Source: Cricetomys ansorgei (Eukaryota > Chordata > Mammalia > Rodentia > Nesomyidae). From it: a stretch of DNA of 64,000 bases. The notes under the pieces were generated by a model. The model worked only from the letters and a program-made list of their open reading frames with translations. It had not been told where the DNA came from and ran no database searches. Where the stretch lies: positions 2,990,501 through 3,054,500 of the forward strand of contig JAMJFZ010001258.1 in the NCBI GenBank assembly GCA_026225945.1, in the 5' to 3' direction. Shown here one piece after another: positions 56,311 to 64,000 of this stretch (its first letter is position 1; each line of letters begins with the position of its first letter). The translations under genes and the position numbers were made by a program.

Positions 56311-57784
56311 GACGCCAACTACCACTAGCGAGCAGATGCAGACTTATATCAATGGTAGCAAGGGATTGGGCTGAGTCATCTTCCATATGCGCTAGGAAAA
56401 GAAAAGGGCTAAGTTAAAGTGTGCGTGAGGGCCGAGGTCACTCGCGCTGCTGTCCACGTGGGCACAGAGGGGGACTGTGGGTGCTGAGCAAAGAGGCTCA
56501 AGCGAAGAGCTTCCTGCCCTGAAGCACATCGCACACCCTTGAGGTTCGTGGAGGGGAGCGGTTAGAGGGTTGCTTTCCCTTGGCGGAGATCCAGGCGAGA
56601 GAGATCAGGGTGTGAAGGGCACGCTAAAACCAAGAATGGAAAAGCAAGGTCTGCTCGTCTGCTGTAGAGTCGGATCTCTAGAACTACAGGTATCCAAAGG
56701 GGGGGGGGGTGGGAGCAGGGATGGGGTAGAGGGAGAGAGATTGATCTGAAGAGAACCAAGCAAGGAGCGAGGAGGTGGTTGGAGGAATGGCAGCCGGGGA
56801 AGGGGGAAAGGAGGGTGGCCTGGACTTGACATCTGAACAGCAGGAAAGCTGGGAGACTGACCCTCAGGGTGAGAGGCGATGGCTGTAGGACCAGGAAACA
56901 GGCACACAGCGGCTTTCCCAATAGACAGAGAGAACCCAGAGACTGGCTAAGGCTGGACCCAAGAGAACAGGAAGCCTTCCAGTCTGTAAGGGACTCCTGA
57001 GTGACATGCAGGGCAGAGCAGCCTTGGAGCCACGCCCCCCTGCATTCTGAGTAGGGGCTGAGCCAGGTCAAGGTGCAGGACGCGGGACTGCAAGTGTTTC
57101 TGGAACATTCAACATTCCAAGAGCTGTGCAGGCACCTGAGACCCCAGGAAAGGGCACTGTGAAGGCTGCGCTCACTGCTCCGCTACTGCTATAGAGAAAC
57201 GCTCAGACATCTCTTTAAGTCACCTCCACATCTTTTGTTCATTGCACTTAATGCATTTTTTTTTTAAACTATGGGTTTATTTGCACTATTATTTGCATCG
57301 TGTTTCAGCCTTTCTGAATGTGGAAACTCTAGCCCACAACAGATGTCTTCAAATACTTCAAATACAAGTGGATTCACCGGAGCCAGAGCCCCAGACAGAG
57401 CATGAAACTATTACCTACTGTGGGCTTTGGGTCACTTGAATATCAAACATCCTTCGAGACAGTATAGTATTTACTAACAACAATGATTTAGACATGTGTT
57501 CTTATTTAATCCTCTTCCTGGGGTCTCTGTCTAATTCTGTCATTTATTAAGTCACACTTTTTCTCTCTTTGTGCAGACTCATGCATAGGCTGTGAAAGAT
57601 ATTGGGTAGAAATAGAAACTTGTTTAGGAACCAGCTCGAGTGATCCCGGTGCGTCACTGAGAAGAACCATTATTTCTGGAGCCTGTCCCTAAAACCGTGG
57701 TTTTAGTCACTTGTGAAACAGGGACACTGTGAACTGTCTCTGGCTTCCCAATGCACTAATACGATCGATCGGAACTAGACTGAC
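56311..57784. other. Unique purine-rich then AT-balanced sequence
   Basis: 56690-57060 is purine-rich, which produces the 169-codon Pro/Ser/Leu-rich minus-strand frame. That frame has no recognisable domain and looks compositional. No dispersed repeat recognised. Confidence 0.45.
56699..56735 (+). other. G-quadruplex-forming motif
   Basis: A ten-to-eleven G run is followed by TGGGAGCAGGGATGGGG, giving at least four tracts of three or more G with short loops. Confidence 0.65.
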
Positions 57785-58505
57785 AGAGAATGCTTGGGGG
57801 CTGGGGGGTATGGAGAGAAGGTGACCTCGCTCATGTCAGCGGGACTGCACACTGGTGCAGAGACTCTGGAGATGAAGATTCTCCAAGAGCTAAAGACAGA
57901 TTGGCCACATGACCGAGCTGTATCAACTCCTCGGCGTACGGCCACAGGACTCGACTTCCTACTCCACAGATCCTTGCCCCACCATGTTCATGGTTGTGCT
58001 GCTCACAACAGGGAGGAAGCAGAAACAACTTAATGTCCTTGACCTGACGAGTGGGTGATGGAAATGCGGGACACGTACACCATGGAACGCTATTCAGCTG
58101 AACAGAAAAATAAAATCACGAAACTTAGAGTTAAGTGGATGGAACTAGAAAACATTCCACTGGGTGAGGTAGCGTAGGCCCAGAAAGACGAATGCCTCGC
58201 GCCCTCTCTCTGTGGTGCCTAGCTCCAAATTTTCAGATGGGAGTATAAAATCTGAAGTAACCACGGAGACTAGGAAAGTAAAAAGGGGCCATGGGGTGGG
58301 GGCAGGGCTCTGACAGGGGCAGGGCAAGGTCTATGAAGAGGAGATGGGGCTTTAAATAAAGAGGGGCAGGAGGCGGGGTGCAAATCACACTGAGGAGCTG
58401 TAACTGGAGAGGGGCAGGAGGCGGGGAGGGGTAAATAATACCGAGGACGGTTGAAAAGGCCAATGAAATCCATATGTTCTCACAAAATTAATACCATACA
58501 TGCAT
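57785..58505 (+). mobile_element. L1 3-prime end (copy A), sense
   Basis: GGACTGCACACTGGTGCAG, GAAGATTCTCCAAGAGCTAAAG, GACTTCCTACTCCACAGATCC, ATGTTCATGGTTGTGCTGC, ATGGAACGCTATTCAGCTGA, GTGGATGGAACTAGAAAAC, and GGTGAGGTAGCGTAGGCC are the order seen after ORF2 in L1s. It ends in purine-rich DNA and an AATGAAATCCATATGTTC-type terminus. Non-coding and decayed. Confidence 0.85.
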
Positions 58506-59354
58506 GTATTTACATGAAATCATACCACTTAGGATGACAGTACTTCCTCAAGAGCCATGGACCACGTAAGAAATGTCCCAGAACCAGGCATGAGAAGCCT
58601 TTGGAGTTGTTTGTCTGAGGGTCCAAGAGACCCTCAGAATACACAGGCTATTGCCACCGCCCGTAGTTGCCTCCCAAAAGGTGCAGGCAAGTCTCGATGA
58701 CTGAAGATACCACACACTTTGGATACAAGACTTGAAGCACCTGAGATGGATCTGACCCGGAAGCCTCCTCCCTTAAGACTAGCTTTCACAGAACTATAAC
58801 ATGGTATGCAAGCTGCCGAGGGAGATAGGTGCCTGCGAACCACAACAATGACCCGCATGACCAGACATCCCCAGAGGCGCAATAGTGGTGCTTATATCTC
58901 GGGGTAACCAACAGCTGACTGACTACAGCCCACTCGATAGGAGGAAAGTCACTCCTGGCACTGCAGTCCTGGCTAACTAGCTGAGGCTGGTAAGGCCAGG
59001 GAGCCTAGGGAAGAGTTTACTGTTGCCACTTCCCTAGAGAGTACAATTTGTAACTGTATCGAGACACGTGTCCTTATTCCCACAGGTAAGCATTGCTCTC
59101 ACCCCTCGTCTACAAGGCTTTTTTCTTTCATAGCAGAGGAGACTAGCAAAGCAACCCACAACTGGTCAAACTTTAGAGAACTGATCACAGGCGCAAGCTC
59201 CAACCGAAACATCTATCCTACACCTAAAGCTCGGGGAACACCAGGGAAGGAAGGGCAGGAGAGCGCCGGGATGTCTGTTTTCTGTACACGACAGGGAAGC
59301 CGCACCCATGAAATCTCAACAGTATGGCTGCCTAAACAAGACCTGAGCAATGAC

Positions 59355-59381
<27 letters not shown>
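59355..59381. repeat. (GA)n microsatellite
   Basis: About 13 AG units inside the L1 3-prime UTR. Confidence 0.95.
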
Positions 59382-59386
<5 letters not shown>

Positions 59387-59500
59387 AATATCAGTCTTCC
59401 CCAGGAATGAACTCTCTAAGTAGTCCAATTCCAAGTGACCAGCCCTAAAATCATATACATAAGAGCAACACTAAATGGACTCAGCAAATTATGGTTGTTA

Positions 59501-59570
59501 CACACATACACACACACGCGTGTGTGTGTGTGTTGTGTGTATGTTTTGTGTGTGTTCGTGTATGTGTGTA
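59501..59570. repeat. (CA)n-CGCG-(TG)n palindromic microsatellite
   Basis: (CA) units run into CGCG and then (TG) units, so ACACACACGCGTGTGTGTGT is a perfect inverted repeat. Lies within the L1 3-prime UTR. Confidence 0.93.
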
Positions 59571-59777
59571 ATGACATAATTTTTAAATAGAGGTCATGAA
59601 TTTGAGAGGAAGTGGGCTGGGGGTGCAGGATGAGCTGGAGAGAGGAGCAGGAGGGGGGAGTCACGTAAAGGAGCACTCACATATGAAATTCTCAAAACCC
59701 CAACCAATACATATATATCCTATATATAAAATATATATAGTATATATATCACATTACGTAATTATGTTCCAGCACAA

Positions 59778-59947
59778 GCCAGTAAGCAGCATCTTCCATG
59801 GTCTCTGCTGTGGCTTTTGCTCCAGGTTACGGCCTTCGTTTCTCTCAGTGATGTAAAGTGACCTAACAGTCGTAAGCTGAAATAAACCATCCTCTCCGAG
59901 TTGCTTAAGGTCATGGTATTTTATCAGAGCAATAGAAACCCTAAGAC
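59778..59947 (-). mobile_element. URR1-like terminus, antisense
   Basis: GCTCCAGGTTACGGCCTTCG, TCTCTCAGTGATGTAAAGTG, CGTAAGCTGAAATAAACC, AGTTGCTTAAGGTCATGG, and TATCAGAGCAATAGAAACCC followed by TAAGACAGA are the reverse complement of the left end of rodent URR1-type elements. It begins about 70 bases after the L1 end. Confidence 0.8.
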
Positions 59948-60449
59948 AGACACTAATTATTTTCTGTCACTAACAAGCAGTAAATGGGGAAATAAAGTGT
60001 CCTAGCTGGTCCTGGGCGCATGGAGGCAGTTACATGACCAATGGGCACAGCAGCAGAGTCTGTAGTTATAAGTAGGTGAGTGAATCTTAAGAATCTTAAG
60101 AAGATAGCCCAGTCATATCTGAATGAGGTGTCCACGGTCACACTGCTAGGCAGTGGCATGGTCTGGTCTCCACCTCAGGACGTGTAACTCTGAGACCATA
60201 GTTCACATGCCCAAGCTTAGTTCTTCTCTTTGTACACGCCTGTTACCATTACACACAGAATCTCTAACGGATATGGCATGAGAAGTACACTTATACACTT
60301 TATCAAAGACCAGTAAACCCGCCTTGCTCTCTCTGATAGCACAGGCCCTCCATGCTTTCTTGATTAGATTCAGGGTTTTTCAGGACCCAGGGCTGTATCT
60401 AGAGCCACAGCATGTCTGTATCGAGGTCACAGGGTTATGCAGGCTGAGG
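59948..60449. other. Unique sequence with a weak MIR trace
   Basis: GGTCACACTGCTAGGCAGTGG at about 60137 recalls an antisense MIR phrase. Nothing else is recognisable and there is no gene. Confidence 0.4.
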
Positions 60450-60565
60450 CTCCAAAGCCCTGGGTTTAAATTCTGACTCATTCATTTGTTAGCTGAATTA
60501 ACCCTGGCCAAGTCATTTAATCTCTGTGGAGATTCAGGTAAAATGGGGAGTCATAGCAGCTCACA
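60450..60565 (+). mobile_element. MIR SINE, sense
   Basis: GAGGCTCCAAAGCCCTGGGT, TTAAATTCTGACTCATTCAT, CCTGGCCAAGTCATTTAATC, CTCTGTGGAGATTCAGG and TAAAATGGGGAGT follow the central MIR in order. Confidence 0.82.
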
Positions 60566-60597
60566 AGGAGACTGGAAGCAATAAGTATGTTTGTGTA

Positions 60598-60600
<3 letters not shown>

Positions 60601-60638
<38 letters not shown>

Positions 60639-60652
60639 ACGCGCGTGCGCAC
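60601..60652. repeat. (GT)n ending in a GC-rich palindrome
   Basis: About 32 bases of pure (GT)n pass into GTGCGCACGCGCGTGCGCAC (60633-60652), a perfect 20-base inverted repeat of alternating purine and pyrimidine. It is very Z-DNA-prone. Confidence 0.95.
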
Positions 60653-60885
60653 GGGGGCATACACGTGTGAATGTGTGTGCGTAAGTTTGTGCATGTATCC
60701 TAATACAGTGGTTGGCCCAGAACTGCCATTTCTGGTTTCATCTTGTAACTTAAGCCTTTGTTATTGTTTTAAACAAGAAGTGCACCCATGACACTGCGGC
60801 TAGATTACCATTTTAAACCCTGTGCAGCACTCGCAAATTATTCTCAGAAGGTCATCAAGGGAGACATCTCGGGGATCCATCGCAG

Positions 60886-61030
60886 GCTGAGGCGGTGGCG
60901 GGGTGGGTGAAGCACTCACTGAACAAGCCTGAAAGGCAGAAGGAGACCTCATGGAAGTTGCCCCACACACGAGCTGTGCCGTGTGCGCGCCCCACTGCCA
61001 CGCACATGGAGTGACAGTGAAACCATTTAA
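60886..61030 (+). mobile_element. B3 SINE, sense, internally deleted
   Basis: GGCTGAGGCGGTGGCGGGGT, GAAGCACTCACTGAACAAGC, GGAAGTTGCCCCACACACG and GAGCTGTGCCGTGTGCGCG are the start and end of B3. The middle, including most of the B-box part, is missing. Confidence 0.78.
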
Positions 61031-61677
61031 AGAGGAACGCCCGTACACGGCTGGGTCATAGCGAAATTTTGGTTTTCGGTTTTGAACACTGCATCTCTTT
61101 AGCAGTGGACGTTTGGAACCCTGGGGTTTTTAGTCCAGCGTTAGTCTGCCTCTCATTAGGAAGAATCCAAAGGCTGTGGAAGCTATAATCTTCCATCAGG
61201 GAGGTGGCGGTCATTATCCTTTTCAATTTCTGCTTCTCAAGAGCTCCCCTTACTCTGTCACATTTCATCCTAATGCGACTCTAAGATGCTTGGGGACAGG
61301 GCTGTCCACTGGAGACATGCGTGGGTTAGTGACACGCAGCAGAGCCACTGAACGTGCCCTGCTTCCACAGGTTCTGCAGGAGCTCTGAGGTTAGCTGAGG
61401 TAAGCGGCTGCACAGTGAACGCATGCCGGCAAGTGTACACCTGCCATCTCAGGGCCTGGTGCGGTTGGCAGGGGCTGCTCACAGGAAACACGCATGAAGG
61501 AGAGTGTTTGTGGGTGAGCAAGGCACCTGACTAGTCCAACCCTACAGGCACCGAAAACAAACAAACACCAAAAAACACATTTAATATCTTGTGTTTTACT
61601 TCTGAGTCACCTAAGGGGAGAATTGCTCACAAGCACCTAAATGCATTATATATAGCATAACAACGACAGAAACAGCA
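61031..61677. other. Unique non-coding sequence
   Basis: No gene or repeat recognised. A-rich short repeats near 61555-61575. Confidence 0.45.
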
Positions 61678-61943
61678 ACAACACACACAGACACACACAC
61701 ACACAACACACACACACACATACACACACAGAGACACACACACACACACAGACACACACACACAGACACACATACATACACACAGAGACACACACACACA
61801 CAGACACACACATACAGACACACAGACACACACACACAGACACACACACAACACACACACACACAACACACACAGACACACACATACACACACATACACA
61901 CACACAGACACACACACAGACACACACACACACACACAAACAC
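61678..61943. repeat. Long interrupted (AC)n microsatellite
   Basis: About 265 bases of ACACAC with regular ACAG, ACAT and AACA interruptions. The ACAGACAC type recurs in blocks. The minus-strand Cys/Val frames are repeat translations. Confidence 0.98.
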
Positions 61944-62764
61944 CCTGAAAGATCAGCAGATTAGGAAGAAGTTTAAAGAGGCGCTGTTAAGAAAGGAGAA
62001 TGGAATTCATTTAAAGAATGGGGAGAAAGGGAACCAGAGAGGGTGAGGTGGAGAGAGGACCACGGAGGGGGCAAAGAACAGAGTTTAACAACCTCATGTT
62101 TCCATAGAAATGTCAAGTGAAATCCATTACTTTGTATCCTGAGAAATAAAAAAAGTGATCGAATAATACCAAGAAAGAGACTAGAGCCACAGTAATCTAG
62201 AGGTTACGTGTGCAGGCTTCTTTTGATCTTGGATTAGATGAAGACCTAAGGCAATTTACACTTTCAAGACACAAAAAAGACCACGCCACTCACTAAATAT
62301 TACAGAAATAGTTGTTAGTAGAAAAAGACAGAGCACTTTCGAACCCCATGAGATCACTACCGTCCCGGCAGGAGACCACTGCCAGAGTGTCTTTCCAGAC
62401 ACTGTTCTGCTAACTTGTGGTCATCTCGGCCAGATCAAAGAAGACTGAAGCCTGGTAAAGTGTGTGTGTGTCTGTCTGTCTGTTTTTATGGAGATAGTCT
62501 GTGACAGTCTGAGTGAATTTGGGAGGAAGGCCCCACCCTCAACATGGTCCTGAGAACAGGAGCGGGAAGGGCGACTATGTCCTGAAGGGACCACGGATAC
62601 TGAACTTTACCACAGTCAAGAGATTGTTATTCTATTATTTCCAAACATCTTACGATTAAAAAAACCCCATGATATAGCAAGGTTGAATCTTATAACGAAC
62701 GCTGGTATTCCCACCACTTTGAGTCCCCATTGACATTCTTACTTTGCTTGCTTCGTATGTGACA
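61944..62764. other. Unique non-coding sequence
   Basis: No gene or dispersed repeat recognised. A short (TG)n/(TCTG)n run occurs at 62461-62485. Confidence 0.45.
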
Positions 62765-62918
62765 ATCACCCATCACCCATCGCCCAACCCGCCCATCACC
62801 CACCGCCCTGCCCGCCCATCACCCATTGCCCCGCCCACCCATTGCTCCGCCCACCCACCACCCTACCCACCCATCACCCATCGCCCCGCCCACCCACCGC
62901 CCTACCCACCCGTCACCA
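62765..62918. repeat. C-rich minisatellite (CCCATCACC/CGCCCACC type)
   Basis: Degenerate tandem array of CCCATCACC, CCCATCGCC, CGCCCACC and ACCCACC blocks. The plus strand has many runs of three or more C and almost no G outside CpG and TTGC. Hence the minus strand carries many GGG tracts. The Pro-rich 86-codon frame is a translation of it. Confidence 0.93.
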
Positions 62919-63559
62919 TACTGTATATTTCAAAGCAGATACTATCAATAGATAACATCTATTTGTTATTTCAAGATAACATATATCTTGAAAAAGCAGA
63001 ATGAAAGAATATCCTCACCACTCTAAGAACACCTACGCAAATTTATTAGATGAAAAAAAGGGAGAAACAAGCAGTGAGATTGTCTTGAGTAACGCACAGA
63101 GACACCCGTCACACCCTTCACTCTCCGGGCTCTGGAAAAGTGTGCAAACTATCTTAACGTTTCATCTATCCACCTAAGCAACCCTGTAGACATCACCATC
63201 ATCAATTCAAACGCTTCGGTTTATGAAGACGTGGGCTGTTAATTACAGAGCAATACGCTCTCTGCTGCAGATGGGATGCGAGCAGCAGTCAATTGTGTTT
63301 TCTTTGCTCTATGCCCATCCCCCACGCCAGTTCTTCCTTGAGTGTAGAAACAGTGCTTTCTACACCTGACTCCTCTCACTTAGAGGTTTGTATTACCTTT
63401 TTCACAGCCTTGTCATGAAGATCAAATGTGAAAAACAGAACTCTGTAAACAACACAGCGAAAGCCGCATTATCATGAGGAATCGCAATGCGCTCCTCCGT
63501 AAGACAGACAGCCACAGCAATGGTCCGCACGGCTACTGGGCTTTTTAAACCAGTCGGGG
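62919..63559. other. Unique non-coding sequence
   Basis: No gene was seen. TCAAGATAACATATATCTTGA at 62972-62992 is a short inverted repeat around an AT centre. A weak antisense MIR-like phrase lies near 63155-63215. Confidence 0.4.
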
Positions 63560-64000
63560 AGGATTTCAAAGGTTAAAGGGACAGAATATTGGCAGTTGCC
63601 TGTACTCTTTCCCCATCTAAGTCATCTTGTCAAGGATCAAGAGGAACCTTGGTGTATATCACATTGGCTTGTTTTCATTAGTGAAGTATTTATTTTGGAA
63701 ATCATCCCAGCTTTAAAACAATGCTTCCATTAGTGGGGCAGAGTGCCTATAATTATCCATCTCATCTGACTGGTGCCAAACTATTCTTCATTCTGCATGC
63801 TATTCACCTGGGCAGTGCTGATCAAACGGAAGACACACACTTGATGTGCAGGAAGGTGCAGAGAGGATTTACTTTTTGAATAAACATTTACTATTGAATT
63901 CAGGATAGAAATTCTTAGAGTTTGAAACAGCAGGTGTTGCAAATGCTGACGCTGAGGGTGTCGGAACCATTCACATAGGGTAGTTCTGCAGCATCGATAG
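63560..64000. promoter_or_regulatory. Candidate conserved non-coding element at window end
   Basis: Repeat-free, CpG-sparse sequence with TTTTCATTAGTGAAG, TTCCATTAGTGGGGC, CTATAATTATCCATC and TTGAATAAACATTTAC. The two CATTAGTG phrases are about 57 bases apart. Texture resembles an enhancer. No coding frame. Confidence 0.25.

Larger units (their letters stand above)
58506..59705 (+). mobile_element. Rodent L1 3-prime UTR (copy B), sense
   Basis: GGAGTTGTTTGTCTGAGGG, GATACCACACACTTTGGATA, GATGGATCTGACCCGGAAG, GGGTAACCAACAGCTGACTG, GGAGGAAAGTCACTCCTGG, AGTAGTCCAATTCCAAGTGAC, AACACTAAATGGACTCAGCA and AGGTCATGAATTTGAGAGG match in order my memory of a rodent L1 (Lx-type) 3-prime UTR. It ends at TGAAATTCTCAAAA. 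It holds a (GA)n run (59355-59381) and a CA/TG palindromic repeat (59501-59570), common in this UTR. Confidence 0.78.

Noticed and set aside
56562..57071. 169-codon Pro/Ser/Leu-rich minus-strand frame
   Set aside because: The plus strand is purine-rich here, which alone produces such a frame. No domain or signal was recognised.

Overview
This window looks like non-coding nuclear DNA from a muroid rodent. The evidence is the dispersed repeats. Two full B1 SINEs (1181-1341 and 20564-20720) share an unusual right half. Two B2 SINEs, two B3 SINEs and two B4-type composite SINEs carry the tRNA-like heads typical of mouse-like rodents. Several copies resemble the rodent hAT-type element URR1. Two adjoining L1 3-prime ends are present, the second of them rodent-type. 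Beneath these lies an older layer shared by all placental mammals: many MIRs, L2 fragments, old L1 fragments and two solo MaLR (MLT1-like) LTRs. I could not fix the species. Family names come from my memory of consensus sequences and no search was run.

I found no convincing protein-coding exon, tRNA, rRNA or ncRNA gene. The longest open frames are short, overlap frames on other strands, or are translations of simple repeats. There is no operon, phage, CRISPR or bacterial feature.

Layout. 1-9 kb: mostly unique DNA, a B1 on each strand, a long TG repeat (3344-3687), a 12-copy 34/35-bp minisatellite (7431-7844) and an ancient-looking segment (8180-8460). 9-20 kb: GC-richer unique DNA with MIRs, a B3, a perfect match to the CTCF core (14530-14544), a 229-bp recent tandem duplication (16443-16900) and two more TG repeats. 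20-24 kb: B1, MIR, a short CpG-dense patch (21940-22140), a 22-unit 38/39-bp minisatellite (22345-23205) and an antisense old L1. 24-36 kb: candidate conserved non-coding DNA, URR1-like copies (one carrying its own minisatellite), a 47-bp array with a two-unit super-repeat (31858-32190), an LTR and a B2/B4 pair. 36-44 kb: B2, antisense L1s, B4, MIR and a sharply CpG-depleted 1.5-kb block (42061-43560). 44-57 kb: long AT-rich unique stretches that look enhancer-like, a paired octamer motif (53126-53152), two small minisatellites and a second LTR. 57.7-59.7 kb: two L1 3-prime ends back to back. 60-64 kb: MIR, B3, CA/TG repeats with a Z-DNA-prone palindrome, and a C-rich repeat.

Overall this resembles an intergenic region or a large intron. 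Its plausible function is regulatory: possible CTCF sites, octamer or homeodomain-rich segments and a small CpG-dense patch. The most noteworthy structures are the unusually numerous tandem arrays, some with higher-order organisation.
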